Below are positions 1-15,200 of a DNA stretch of 64,000 bases, piece by piece; the stretch's first letter is position 1, and each line of letters begins with the position of its first letter. A model generated the notes under the pieces. The model searched no databases. It had not been told where the DNA came from and saw only the letters and a list, made by a program, of their open reading frames with translations. Source of the stretch: Apostichopus parvimensis (taxonomy: Eukaryota > Echinodermata > Holothuroidea > Aspidochirotida > Stichopodidae); the NCBI GenBank assembly GCA_000934455.1, contig KN889831.1, forward strand, positions 988 to 64,987, written 5' to 3'. Both the position numbers and the translations under genes were made by a program.

Positions 1-111
1 AATACCATGCTATATTTGACTGTTCCTATAAACTTTTAATATGGTATAGATTTAATAGTCTAGCAGAATTACTGATGACTACTGACTTTTTTCTGCTTCT
101 TCTGGTTACAA

Positions 112-264
112 ATATTAATGAGTGTCTGACGCCACAAAGTACTGAATGTGATCTTACCAAGTCAGATTGTTCCAACCTCAATGGTGGTTATGTTTGTATA
201 TGCAACTCTGGTTTTATCGGGTTGCAACAATATCCATCTCCTGTACCACAGTCACCCTGTCAAG
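112..264 (+). CDS. Gene 1 exon: calcium-binding EGF-like domain
   Basis: Encodes a 51-residue module opening with I-N-E-C and holding six cysteines in EGF order, with the C-x-C-x-x-G-F ending typical of EGF domains; the N-E-C opening is typical of calcium-binding EGF. Donor GTCAGT follows base 264. Phase 1 at both ends matches the next exons. The expected acceptor position reads CAA rather than CAG (bases 109-111), so the exon edge rests on phase and homology, not on a canonical AG. Confidence 0.75.
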
Positions 265-3200
265 GTCAGTAGTTCATTGTTCTGGCAGATTAGAACAACT
301 CATATACTAGCTGATTGCCTTTGTCAGCAATATGTGGTTAGTAATAGGTTATCAATTGGTGCCAATCTTCAATAAAACAGGAACAAACAGGTTACTCAAA
401 TAGGTTTGAGCCTTGTTAAAATGATAACAAATGTGCAAGATTAATGCAGTTGTGATAGAATATCAATTGTACAAAAGTATATGCCACTGCCTGCAATACC
501 TGGCCATCTTAAGAGATGCACTGAGCATCAAAGGACATCTGTGACATTCATTATTCTGGAACAGTTACCAATGTAATCTTAATAAGGTGGGCAGATGGAA
601 ATAAATAAGCTTGTCAACACCCTGACTGGTATGAAAAGCATCTGACATAAAATATTGATAATATTGCAATGGGGGACTTTAAACTCTTCACTTGTCTGCA
701 CAATGTCGTATGATGATTGAGTAGTACTTATTATCTTAATTTCTGAGTATTAAAATCTTTGTCTGACAATTATTTTGTTTGTGTTCCTTAATATTTTGTA
801 AATGTTTATAGTGCAAAATAAATGAAAAAATAGCAGAAATACATGAAACTTCTCTTGTGTGGATATATATTGATGGTGTGAAAATATCACCTCACAAGGA
901 AAGGCTAGCACCTTTTGCAGCGTGAGACAGATAATAGTTGTATTAAGTCTGATCTACTACACAGGATGAACCTAATAGACTTCTGATAACATGTTCATAA
1001 GAGTAAATAAATATAAGTCACACTGTAAGACTTTCTTTCAGCACAGGCAGGAATCTCTAAACTGGAATGATAGCTAGTACAATGTATTAAGCTATATAAG
1101 GTGTTGAAGGTGTGGGTACCTATCACATATAAAGGTGATGTCTGACCTTGATAAAGCAAGAGCAGTGATCCTGTACAACAGACAATTGCCAGGTTTGTAA
1201 CCATCTGTCAATAACTATCTTATCACCTGCTGCTTGGACTACAGTTTACCATTATGAGTGACTGAAGTAAACTTGTCCGGGACCATTTGAAATTGCCATC
1301 ATATACAAGAAGGGATTGAAAAGTGAGCAAATAAGTTTACATGGAACTGTTATGAGCTTGATTGTAATGTATGTTGATTGGACTTGGATGAGTATGCTTT
1401 CGGGTTCCTATAATTTCTTACATATTTAGCAAAAAGTATGTGTCTTAGTTCTAGGTTAGGCCCACATTAATTGGTTACTTTATTCTTTTTGTTTCTCCTT
1501 TCAAAGCTGATGTCACACCACCTGTCATCTCTGGTTGTCGTGATATATTTCGTACTGTTCAGATTGGTGCTCTAGGTACTTCTGTTTCCTGGACTGAACC
1601 CACTGCTACAGATAATTCTGGTACTGCTACACTGGTCTCCCAGTCACATCCACCTGGATCAAGTTTCCTTGTTGGTAGGACTACAGTGACTTATATATAT
1701 GCAGACCCAGCAGGAAACGAAGCAGTCTGTACTTTTGATATCATTATACAAGAAGGTGATTATTAAGATACATTAATCATGACAGTATATATTAGCTTAC
1801 TACACTCTTTAAAGCAGTTTTATCTACTGGTACAACAACAGTGATATACAGACCCAGGCCCACAGGAAACTGCAGTCTGTAACTTTGATGTGAATGAAGC
1901 CTCAATAAATACAGTGATCTGTTGTAACAAAATGCACACCTTCAGATCACTAAAAATTCTTGGTGTTCCAGACTTACAAGTTGTTGTTGGCTGATGATGC
2001 ATGGTCAGAATAGAAACTCCTGATTGAGCCGTGCAAGGCACGTCTCTTGCAGGTTAATTAGGAATTTTGGGTAGAACAGATAATAGCAGTTTGGTGAATC
2101 AGGTGAAGAGGAAATCAAGCAGCACACGTAATTTGGAAGCTATAAAGGAGTAATGGAAACTACTTAAATTAAAAGTAATGAGAGGTTGCTCCAGACCTGG
2201 CAAACCCACGATGCCGGGATGTACCCTTATGCTAAGAAAAACTAAAAAATAGTTCCCGATGACTGGGCTGTTCCCCAGAGGGGGACTATTCTTCTGGGAT
2301 TTGACTCACAAGCCCTCTAGCCACCGGGTTCCAGGACAAGGGGCCCCCTCCCTCTGCCAGGGCTGAAGCCTCCTCTCAGTTTAAAAAAGTTAATGAATCT
2401 AGGGAACTTTTATAATTAGTTATTGCGCAGTTTTTTTAACTGAGTATTTAATCAAGAGGTCTTGGATAGCTGCGTATAATTCATTTAAATGTGTATTTTC
2501 ATCTATTTAATTTTTAATTTAATGAGTATCTTTACTATAAAATGACAAACACAAATATTTCTCATAAAGGTTTGAAGTATCTTTGGATATAATTTTCAAC
2601 TTAGATCATGCAACTAGTTTTCCCACATTGCAATGGAATAGGATTGTTTCAAAGAGTACATAAACTTAACTGAATTGTTTAAGCTTTACGCTAAGTAAAA
2701 AATTGTCAATGAAGAATCTTCATCTCTGTGATTGTAATAGTTAAATATTAAAATCATGGTTAACATTTCCTAACTTTGGAATTGGAAAACTTATTGTCAG
2801 ATTTATCTAATTACTGATTTAAACATTGCCATGTTTGGGTATGTTGAAGCTGGTGCAGCAAATCAAACTATTAAACAGAGCTAATAACTTTAAGCAGACA
2901 AAAAAGCACCAATGGTGAAGTAGATCAAAACTAACTCATGAAATATGAATCATAAGCATTAAATAGACAAAACTGGAGCATAAAGCATGTGGTAGAGATA
3001 TGCAGTGCTTTTTACACTGTAAAGTAGTATTGTTTAATCTAGGCCATCCCTGTGGTGATGTTCTTAATCTCATCTGGTGATTGGTAACTGAATGAACAAC
3101 ATCAACAAGTGCTCATAAAACAACAAACTTCCCTTTTGTAATATCACAGTTTTGATTATATGATGTAATAATTGGGAAATTTAGGCAATACAAAGATCAT

Positions 3201-6200
3201 ATCAAACATGACACTGAATAATATTTATCCATCACTGTATGTGAACTGTTAAACTAGGGTGTACCACCATATAAGGGAGAAGTATAATGATCAAGAGTAG
3301 TGCATGTTATGCCTTTATTGTATATGATTATACCATTTATGAGTGTGAAAGAAATTTAATCACTTTCCCATATGTTTGAAGTATTTCAGTATGCAGATAC
3401 ATGCTACTAAAATATGTTTTTGTGAAGATGCTGTAACATAGAGGGCCCTCACTTCATATTTACTACCAACTCGACTTGGTTGATTCATGTGAAAATTTGT
3501 TATAATTGTAACACAGTGAAATTACTTCAGAGTATCTTATATCACTCTGTAAATTAAGTTTGGAGAAAACTTTGATTTGCCTGCATCTGTTATTATTTAT
3601 ACAGTTCAAAGGAATTGCTGCCCTGTATTGTTCATTACAATGACATACCACACAAAAGGATATATGTTTTTGAATGAGATGGGTTTCACAGTTTATTAGG
3701 CTCTTACTCACAAGTCTACAGTTCCCTGTACATCAAGTCAGTGGATGCCTGTTTTGTCCATTCACTGTACATATTAGTCCAATATATGATTTGTGATTTA
3801 AATCTGATACTGATTGTTATCAAGGGCAGCATCTGGTGTGGATCTTTCTACAGCTAATCTACATCTAAACTAATCTAATCAAGTTCTTAAGTCTCCAAGT
3901 GTTTAGTTTAACAAAGACTATTTCAACAAGATGAGACATCTCATCATGTTGATTTATACACTACTATCTATGTCACTTATATACACAGTTGTCAGTTAGG
4001 AATATAAGAAGTGTGCTTAGCTGATATAGCTGAGAAATAACAACATACTTGAGGTTCTAATGGATTTCTGCACTAGTTAAGGTTGGAATGTCTATTGATT
4101 GTATGACTTTTGCAGTAAAAATTGCTAATATTTAAGAAACAACAGCAGAAAAAGTTCTCCATCATTCCTCTATGCACACCATTCTGTGTTTATCTGTTTA
4201 ATCATACCTCCATCCATAGGCCTACTCTTACATGATGCTACTGTCTTTGTCAGCAGGCAAAGTTCTTCATTCCTCCATATTCACCCATGTGTGTTTATCT
4301 CAGTGTATAATCATCCTTCAGCTGCCTTCTAACATATTGTTACTGTCATTTACATTTACAGATTGCATGAGCCTTGCTGGTCAGTGTATTCCTAATGAGT
4401 GTTCTTGTACTAACCAGACATGTACTTCACAGACTGGTATATGTGAGGCCACCTGTAGTGTTTACCAGTGTCCTGCAAGTAAGGCTGCATGTGGTATCTT
4501 TCTATTTATAGTTAGTGGCAGGCCTTGGCAAATATTAAATATTAAAAGTAGTCACCATTTGGTGACTGTGACTTAAAATTCACTTGCCACTATGATTGCT
4601 GTACAAGTCTCTATACTTGTAGTATGGTACAGATCTACAACATCAATACTTTCTGTAAACTAAGGTTAGGCAGATACTGTACATGTTACTACTTAGTTGC
4701 ACATTGAAGATTATATTTCTGTGCAGTATCAAATTGTAATATTATAAAACTCAGAATAATGTGGTGACAACTTGATAAGTTTTGTTTATTGTAGTAATTT
4801 AATGCTCTTATATTTTAACTTCAGATGGGATTTCCACATATTAATTGTTAGTAGTCTACTTGGGCCAACAGTACAATACTCCACTGTGTAGGGGTTGCCT
4901 GCACATATTCCAAGCCGGCATGATATAGATGATTAATAACTTTATTAATATTTTAAGAAATTAATATAGGAATACAACATATTTATGAATGCCTTTACAA
5001 TGTTCACATTACGTACTTCATACCCTTCAAACCCTTCCCTGTGATAAACTGTTATTTTAGATTTTAAGTGATGATTTCGCTGTGTGTTTATAAATGCTCT
5101 GTGAAGTTAGTGTACAACATCCACACGACAAAATTCCCGTACATAATGTATGTGCAGATAGCCAACCATTTTACAAAGTCAATTCCCATTGAGATTGGTC
5201 ATTGACGAAAGTCATTTTACAACTTAAAACTTGCTTCAAGTTCAACAAGGTACTCCTTTTATCATTCTGTGAAATGTCTGTAAAGATAGTTTTGCTAATA
5301 TTGGGGTTATACTAGGCCACAAGTCACCCACCAAACTGTTGAGGGTAGTGCATTCTCTATTTGCCAAAGTTTAAATTCTACTTGCTAATGGTTTGTTGAC
5401 CACCATATTTTCCAGGGGCTGGTTAGTGTAAGGTCAAAACTGATTGTAGGTCAACACAGATCAATGTCTGAAAACCTGGTAAACATAAACAGCCTGAGTG
5501 AGGCATGAAACTGGATTCTTATGGTACATCTGAGATTTGAATAAAAAAAGTCTAGTTAACTATTGATTGGTCCAAGAAACTAATGATCAGAAATATATTT
5601 TGAAGGAAGTTTAAATGACATCTCTTTATCCACATTGTTTGAAACTTGCTGTAATAAATATAAGAACAATGATGGTTAAAATTTGAAAATCTTGCATCCA
5701 ATGTTTGCATAATGTTCTATGGGAGGAAACCATCAAGTAGATTGCCTTTGCCATTGTGGGTATTGTGCAGCTATACAGCCTCTTAAATTCAAATGGGAAA
5801 ACAAATATTAGAGAACTAGTTTTTTGCTAACATCACAGTCTTATATGTTGTATTTTTACAAGTTATTTTTAATAAGCAGTTAAGCATTAAGTTTAAAGTT
5901 AAAAATGATTCAAAATGCTCCAACAAACTATCATTTGTAGTATAGTGGTACAAAACAATTGAGGCACAACCATGTTCTGACATAAATACCAAGTATTTCT
6001 TTTATCATTTAACGGAGTAATACATCTGTGTGAAAATAAAACTTGACTTTGGATGAATAAGGTATAAGGCAAACTGAATAATCTCTTGGATTTTACATTA
6101 AAAGTAGTCAAACTTAATTTGAATTTTACCCTCATGTTTATGTTAAGAATGGAAAGGAAATAAATGGATGCAAATGGAACTCACTGACCCAGGACAAGAG

Positions 6201-9200
6201 TGTCAACATTTCCCCTTATGAATAAAGAAAACACATGAATATCTCAATGAAAAACTACTAATCAAAAGCAAACAAGAGGGCAATCCATGGAGTTGCAGAT
6301 CTAATCTCCTTCATGACTTTACTCTTGGTATCCTAAGTTGGTTAAAAGGTATGCTATTTGTTCACTCAGTTTGAACTTAAAGGGACTTACAGTGTAGGAG
6401 GAGTTTGCGACACACTTTTTCGACAATTAAGGCCAATTTGACCTTTAACCTCAATTGACCTTTGTCATCGTCCCTAAACACCAACAATTGGGCTACTAAA
6501 AATTTGTCTAATCATTCTCTACATAAGGTGTGATTTTATACCTTTTCCTACATGTTGACAAGCAGAAACTGTTTAAAAACCAATTGTTAGCTTTTTGACT
6601 TCAGAAATTAGACCTATGATCACCACTCACATGTGTAAGTTTACATGATCAGGCACCTACCCACCACGTCAGACTTGCTGTATAGGAAGAGGTTGAGACA
6701 CACACACTCACACACACGTCTTAACCTTTTCTAATATGTCATTATGTGAAATATGAAAGCACTGTCTAAGGCTTAAAAGGGTTATCAGAATTTCTAAATA
6801 AATATAGTAAACTAATTGTTTACATACTCTAACTTGTGTTCTTACTAGGCTCAGACTTTCCAAGTCAGTACACACAAGTTTGATACTGGTGTACACTGCA
6901 CACTTCAACAACATATGCTTCATGCTAACCATTCAAATCAGGCTCGTGGGAAATTTGCTGTCCTAGCGGCAAATCTTCATCAGCATACTGTTGGACTTTC
7001 ATTGTAAAATACCCTTTCAGATATTTAACCATCGTTTACTAGTCGTTCACATCTAAAGTTTGTTTCAGAAGACCAAATGTAACCAATGACTACTTTCTGA
7101 AGATTTCATTGCTTCATACTCCCCAACAATATATCTGCAAATATTTTAGACACTTAGTACATATTGTATACAAAACTGTTTGAGGAGCCTCTGTCACTGT
7201 TCTTGTTTCTTTCACTGTGATCAGCCTATTTAGGGCAAAATTATAATATTCTAAGTACATTTTGTCACATCTTTGTTTTTATGAAATGATAATAACATAA
7301 TCATAAACACCAGCAGTCAATATAATCTTTTATATGCTAGCTCAAAGTAAACTGAATGATTACAGTCCCATGAAAATTTTATGACTCTTGTCAGGGAACA
7401 GTTATGTCAAATTTGCTTTGATGTAAATAAATTGGCACTTAATTTGAATCCTGCTGCACTAGTTTTATCAAAGTCAGCCTGTGTTCTAAGAACCAGGTGC
7501 TTCCATCAGGGAGTGTCCATATATTTTGAACAGTGCCTAAGGTGGTGTGATTTTCACTATAGAAACAGCTCTTTCACGGACCGGCTGTAACGATGTTTGC
7601 ATTGCTTAAAATGAAGTATGATATCTTAGAGTTTTGTTGGGATTAGGGCTGGGAGGGATGAAACAAAGTTGTTTACATGATCAGAAATTGCTTGGAAGCA
7701 TGCCATGATCTTTACCACAAAGCAAGCAGTGTAAGTTTTCTCTGTGGTGTGTTACCCCCATTGTCATAACTTTACTGAAACTGTACTCTAAATTTGTATG
7801 TACTATTATTGAAGGTATTGTGTTATAACATTATAAAGTAACTATAGGAGATACATATTATATTAAATATTTAGAGATTTTTAAAGTGCAGAGCTTTTGA
7901 CTTTAGTATTATGTGCTAAAAGCAAAGGAGGCAGTTTTCTGCAGCCCTGCCCAAAGCATTTTACCACACATAGACATACTGTATCTACAATGTTAGAGAA
8001 ATGTATTGGATGGTTGAAACCTTTCGGAAGTTTTTTTGAGTGGCTATGAGATACACAACTAAAGCATACTAGAATGTGGCTAGGAATGATTAACTTTGAA
8101 ACACTGAACAAAGAAACCATATTTCTTAGCTTGTAGTTGTAAGCATGCTATGACTTCTCTTACTGAATTGAAAAAAAAACACATGCATGTGAGTAGTGAG
8201 AAATTAATGAATGTAGTGTTTTGTTGCTCTCATGCAATGCAGCTGAAATGAAGGAAAAACAGTGCATAATATCAAATTACAAACCACTAGGCATTCTTTA
8301 ACATCCTTACTGTGTGTGCAGTTGCACAGAGAAGAATGTTTGCATGAATCTGATCTGAATGTTGCACACAGATTACTGTAGTTGCTCTTCACATTTTGTC
8401 TAGTAACTTTGAATTTATGAAGTGTGTTGTAAGATATTAACATTTCTAAAGGTTTGTTCAAAACATGCTCTTCAGTTTTGTGCTTGGGAACTGATGTCCT
8501 ATCTTTTATAGTAATTTATTATGACTTGCGTGACCACCTATTTCCTAATGTTAACAATAGACTACACCAGAATCGCTGTATTACTTAATACATTCAATCC
8601 TTTAGACTCATAATAATATTGTTACTAATATTTTTACTTTGATGATATTGATCACTATTTTGAAGCCCTTGGCTAAGTGAACTTGTTTTTCCAATGTTTA
8701 TGTAAAGTTTTAAATTTAATGTAATGATTCTTATGCATATGCAACTTGCATTTGGACAGTCATATTTATGTGGTTACTCAAGTCAGTTTTACTTTTACAT
8801 AGCAAAGGAGTTCTGCCCTTAATTGTCTTTGTAATTGTTATTGTTCATAAAATTACTAAGTATGAGAACTCAAATAACATTTAAAGTTTTCATTTATCTA
8901 ATAGTTGCAAATATTCCCCTAGTTTAGGCATCCCATAAAAGCTGTTCAAGAAAATGACATACTCTCTTCTAAAATTAATATATCTTTTCTTTCAGATATT
9001 GCAAGTGAAAGTCTATCTCAGGTAAATCCTCAGTCATCTGTTGAGATCAATTGTATCTTAGAAGGATCCGCTACTATTGTTAATGGACTGGAGATCAGAC
9101 TATCTAGATCAGAGGAGAGACTAGATAACAATGAAATAACAGGAATAACTGCTCTAGACATGTCTGATAACAGAAGAGAAGTAACTTACAGAGTTACCAG

Positions 9201-12200
9201 TGTGTCTGAAGATGATCAGTTCTTCTGTATCCTGTCACGGTTTGGAGTTGTGTTTACAGCAATAAATGTCACAGGCTTTGTGTACAGTAAGTATATAGTG
9301 TGGAATCTCTGCACAATTTTGATGTGCCATAAAGTCTCATAATGTCACCATTTTTGGGGTTAATCTATCAGAATTTGATTTGTTTCTAGTTAACACAGTA
9401 TAAAGAATGTGCATAATGGAACATAACATTGTAATGATATTGTCTAGATCAGAGGACACAATAGATGATAGTGGTAGGATATCACATTGGACAATTCCAG
9501 TTATTACTGCTAACAGAAAAGAAGTAACTTACAGTTACAGAGGTTATCAGTGTATCTGAACATGATCAGTTCTTATGTGTCTTGTCATGGTTTAGTTTTA
9601 TACTTTAACAACAATCAATGTCACAGGCTTTGTGTATGGTAGGTTTATAGTGTGGAATTTGTGTAAAATTATGGTGTGTCACCAATAAAGTCTTAAAACA
9701 GCATATGTTTGCTAATACAAACTAGAATTGCATATAGTCACATAGTGAACTGAATTTGTTTTGTTCTTTTGTAATTAACAATAGTATACAAGGTGTGTTG
9801 TGGAAAAGCCAACATTAGGCTGATATTCTAAACTTAAACTAGTAAAATTGTAAGAATGATTCGTACATAAGACTTTCTACTTATATAAACATTAAATAAA
9901 CTGAAACTACAATGTTGTTGCCTCCTCCCCCTCCCCGATTGAAAAATTATTGCAACTTTAGAAACTGCAATTGTGTTCTTGTATTAACACATCCTCAGAG
10001 TTGCTACCAATAGGAGACATGTATAGTGCATATCAATTCCTTTCTTTCTAAAATGCACACTAAACATCCTTCAAAATAGCCCTCTTAGTGACCAACGCGT
10101 ATGACTCATCAGTCATCACCTTGACCGAAAATACTGTGGCTCTGTGCGGGCAAGTTGGTTGGACTATTCCATTCATCAGGGGGGTCTTAAACAGTGTTTC
10201 TATATAATTAGGATTGCATTAGATAAATAAATTGGTACTTACTTGCTTCAACATTTAATGATGCATATTCTACGGTCATTTTTTTGAAAATAATATTAAG
10301 TTCGATGAAATATGACGTTTTGAATGCGAATCTCGGCTGTGGCGGTGTAGGTGAACACTGTGCATTGCGTGGCTGTACCCTACTGCAGAGTATAGGATAC
10401 ACATATTACGTAACGGCGTGCCCACCTAAGAAAGCGAAACTTATATTTTTCTTAGAAGACATTCGATTGGACTGTACTTGGTCCGATTGAGGATAATAAC
10501 CAATGAAAATGAATTTAACATCAATTTAAAGTTAAGAAAAAATCCTTTCCAAAACCGCTTGAATGAAAACTGGCAATGAATATTCAAGAGGATGTTTATG
10601 CAAACAAAGTACGGCTATCAAATGGTGCTTTTCTTAAGTATTTACTGTGTGTTATCAATGAGGATTTGGAGTTCGATATTTATTAACATTGCATCGTAAA
10701 TCACCCAAGTCCGATGGAATTTTGAACTGTAATGTTAAGAAAATAACAGAACTTGAGAGACAACACATGTCTCTGTTTAGTGCCGTTTGAACCATTGATT
10801 TTGGGTATAAACTTTTCACGTTATGGCTGTAGGAAAATGGTCTATATGGTAAAGTCATTGGCCAAAAACTGCGGCGGTCGAACTCAGTTCGCGTGCCGCA
10901 CAGGGAATGATGCTAAGGAATTGATATGAATTTAAAGCCAACTGTTGTTAGCATGTTAAAGAAATGTGTGTTTACTCTGACTATATATACCCTTTGCCTT
11001 TTGATTATGTCCCTCAATAGTTAACATGATTCCTAGTAGGGAAAGAATTATATCATTAATGTTAACAGGTACAAGAGTCATATCTATTCCTTGTGTTTAC
11101 AACCCACTACAGTTACAATCCATAAATGACCTGGTCATGGATATTGTATTTTAACAGATCTATAATAGAATTGTAAGTTAGTTAGAGAATCTTAGTCTTC
11201 TTTCTTTCCTTTCAACCTTCTAGAGTTACCATCCATCAGTGACCCTCCTACAGAGGTAACAAGGACTACTACATCAGTAACCATTACATGGAGACCCTGG
11301 GATGAACAGACTGATGTTGGTGATCCTCCTGTGGTGGCTTACATCCCATACTTCAAGATGGATCCATCTCAGGATTGGATGAATGGATCTAGGATCCAGG
11401 CTGACCAAACATTGGAATATACAGCATCAAGTCTGGAGACAGATAGAAACTATATATTCAGTGTAGCAGCAGTCAGGGAAGGGGAGGGTGGAGAGGGACC
11501 CAGAGGTCCAGCAGTAACCATCAAGACACTCTGTATTGGTAAGTATATTGCAGGTAGTATTCTGCTAAATGCCGCTGCAGCAAAATCAACATTAAGTACT
11601 TTACTTTTAAGTTCAAACAGAATTGCCTTTAATGAAGCTAACGAGGAGGATATATGGATGGTCATAGCATTTGAATTAGCTTTGAAATATCCAGTAGCCA
11701 TTTTTAGCATCCAAACATTTGTATTACAAATTTAAATACTGCTTTTCAATTGCACCTATAAACCTATTGTATTTTATTAGGGTCAAAGTCTGTTGTACTT
11801 AGGATGGGGCAAACATTTTACAGTTTTGTATGGTCATTTGAGGTCAACAGAAGTTGAAACCTTGTGAACACCATATCTACACAAGTGGAATGTCAACAAA
11901 TGTGATATGAAACCTGTGGCTTTCCTATGATGAGTACAAGCTTGCTATAGTTTTTGGCAAAGGTCATTTGATGGCAAAATGTAAAATTCTTAAATTTCTT
12001 GTTCATTGGTACCATGTTTGAAACATACAAACAAATTTGAGAGAGAGGATTTTAATTTATCAAACGTCTAGGGGGGGGGGGGGGTCCAGGTGATGAAGTC
12101 CTGGATGCTTTAGCATTTGGAGATATTTTTGGTTCTATTAGCAACATTAGCCCACGAAAACATATATAGGAGGAATAACTCTAAATTTCTCTGAAATGGA

Positions 12201-15200
12201 TCAGAGTCCTAGTAGGGTCCTCAGCACTTTAAGATATATTTTATTCTATTGTAGTGAGCTTAAAGCACAATAAAAACAATATGTGAAAGACAGGAATTCA
12301 ATCCCTTTAGAATTTATTTTCAAGCCCTGATAGGATTCCAGCGGTTGCCCCTTCCCCCTCCTCCCAATATGTATGCCCCTGATCACATCTCTGCTTTAAG
12401 ATAAGTATTACATTGTCTGCCAGTGGAATATCCCTTTAATTCAAAACTTATTTAAATTTCTATTAATATATGGCAAGTAACCACTGAAGGGTTATCATGC
12501 TGGTTTCTTTTTTTGTTAATAGGAAGAATAGGTCAAATTTCTTTCAATCTTGCTGCCAAAAAAAAAAATGATTCAAACTTAATTGTATTCAACTTATACA
12601 CTGGATATCATTTAGAGATACTTGCAGTTGCTTTAAGCATTCAATTTGTGAAGAGAACAAGAATTTGATAAGAATAGGTCTGATGTCAGATTAATGGTCT
12701 TGGCAATATAAGGGAGAGCAGAATATGGACTTGTGTATCATGTTTCTTTTAATGAAATGCTAATCCTATTTCATTTGCTATAAGCTATATGTGCTATATT
12801 GCTATTAACTAGTAGACTACTCAATATGTAGTATCAGGACTTCCCTATGCATTTTTTTTACAGAAGTTGTTCCACAGATGGTCACAACAACTTTAACTGC
12901 TACAAATGATGTGAATGTGACATGGCAGGTAAGATATTTATTAATGTATGGCTGTGTGTTGGGAATGGATGTTAATCAGTGTAAATGTTTTAACTGCATG
13001 AATAGATCAACTATAACTTTTATTTTATTGATGCATAATGTTCTGACAGCACTTCATATGGTAGGAGCTAAGTTAACTGATATATAAGCATTGGTTCTTT
13101 TTTTTAAAACAATTGGCAAATGTTGTCTGCTGGTCTTAAGTCTTTTGCAAAAAATTATTCATATGGTAGCTATTGAGGTTTCTCGATATGGGTGACAATG
13201 ATACCTTTAGACATAAGATGCCAACACCAGCAGTTTCATGAGATTAGTATTAAAGAATTATAAATAGTTTGCATTTTGTACCCCTGTCATGCCAAGAGTG
13301 TCTCTTGAAAACTGTTTGGTTGTAACTTTTTGTCACTTTTTCCAGGTCATTTTTGTTTAGTATTCACACATAATTAATAAGAGTTCAGCTATGTCGTTAT
13401 CAGAATTGGGCTGCTCCTTATTAATGAGTTAACTATTCGATCCTTGACATCAAACCTACGTCCTACAAATGTAATGTATTGTACTTTATTATTGTCTTTT
13501 AAACTTTTGAAGTCTCTGCTACTGCACTTTTACTTGTGATATTTCAGTGTCCATAGTAAAGTTAACAAGCAATGTCGTTAAGTTTCATGTAGATTCGTAA
13601 TAGTGGAATATGCAGGGTTCTGCCCAGGGTGGATTGAGTGCCGGCAGGACTATCTAAGCGGAGCGCCACCATCGGTTGGCGCGGAGCGTACAAGAAAATT
13701 TTGGGTTTTGCAAACCCCCCCAGATGGCCGGAAACGGCCCTTCCCGAGTATTCTGAGCCACATGTAGACAGCTTTGAAATGAGATCTCATGTCTGGAATT
13801 TTTCATAATTAATGAAAAAAGTTAGGACAAATATCTGGAGCACCAGAGTACAGACCAGCCGGTGGTGCCTATTAAATAAATCATTCAGGCTGAGATGATA
13901 ATTTTAGATGGACAGTGAGTGAGAGTCCACTCCCAAATAAAGACGAATCATAATGAATTATGTATTCTCTCTCATTTATTCAACATCGGGCCTATGAAAT
14001 TGGTCCATTGAAAGGATATCACATAATTACAATAACAGCAATAACGAAGGTACCCGCCCAACGCGATACTACCCTGTTCGTAATTTATTACCCGAATCCT
14101 ACGCAAAGTGTGATTTAAAAAAAAATTTGCAAACTGAAAGTTAGGCAGATTTCCCATTGACTTAGTGTGGTGTTAGGCTACCATGTGGTCGAAGATAACA
14201 GCAACAATGAAAGTATTCCATGGATATCTTATAACTGCGTCACAATTTCAGCGAATAAACAGATGGTTAGGCTTAGCTAGATTTCCCATTGACTGAGTGT
14301 GGTGTTAGGCTATGTTGTGGAAGATATTATTTATTCATTGGTTTATTTCATAGAAGGAAAGGCTGACAAGGAATTTTACGAGATGTTTATGGATTATACG
14401 GGATAACTAAAAAATACTAATCGCTAGTGGCTTTTTACTAATCGTTTATTCCAAATGCGATCAAATTGCGCGAATCGCGCAATCTCGCGGCTAATGCGAA
14501 CCCTGGGCCTGCATAATAGATAGTAGTAGTAACAACTGTTTAAGAGCTAAATTTAAGAGCTAAATATTTATATGGTCTGATCCAATAGACGTGGAGAGCA
14601 AGCATAAGCAGCGGCGGCAGTGCGATGTTAGTAGTAATGTTAATTATATGAAGTTAATGAAAGAAACAAAAGCAAATAGAAATTATTGAGTAAGGTATTA
14701 TACCTTATCTTACACCTACGTATTTGAACATGAAAACATTGTCAGTAGAGAATATAATTCATTTATTATAGCATCCAATATGTAATTTCTTGAAAATCGT
14801 GATACACGAGGTAAAACAAATTTTTTCCGGGTACCCGGATACCCACCTAGCTGGGAGAAAAAAAAATAAAAGTACACGGGTTTGCGAAAATGATCACGCG
14901 ACGAACCGATATATTTTTAGCTAGCTAGGTGGTGTCTGAGCGAACGTAGAAACCAAGCTGTTATATTATAACAAAAGGAAGGTTTTTTCAGTGATTTATT
15001 TCACAGTATTGTATCATTCTAAATGTGCGGCGCCCGTTGACTGTACAGTACATGAGCAGTACATGTGGAGGGCGATTTTAGCGGTATTTGCATTTTTTTT
15101 TTTCGCCCTCGTGATTTCTTTTCTGGGGCGATTTTTCAACTTCTTCGTAGGGCGAATCGCCCTTCGCCCCGTCTATTTTGAGCCCTGTTTTGAACAGTTA

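Noticed and set aside
75-125. AT-AC (U12-type) intron ending at the first EGF exon because of the missing AG
   Set aside because: An AC occurs at 108-109, but no U12 branch-site motif lies in the required distance; a mutated AG is simpler.
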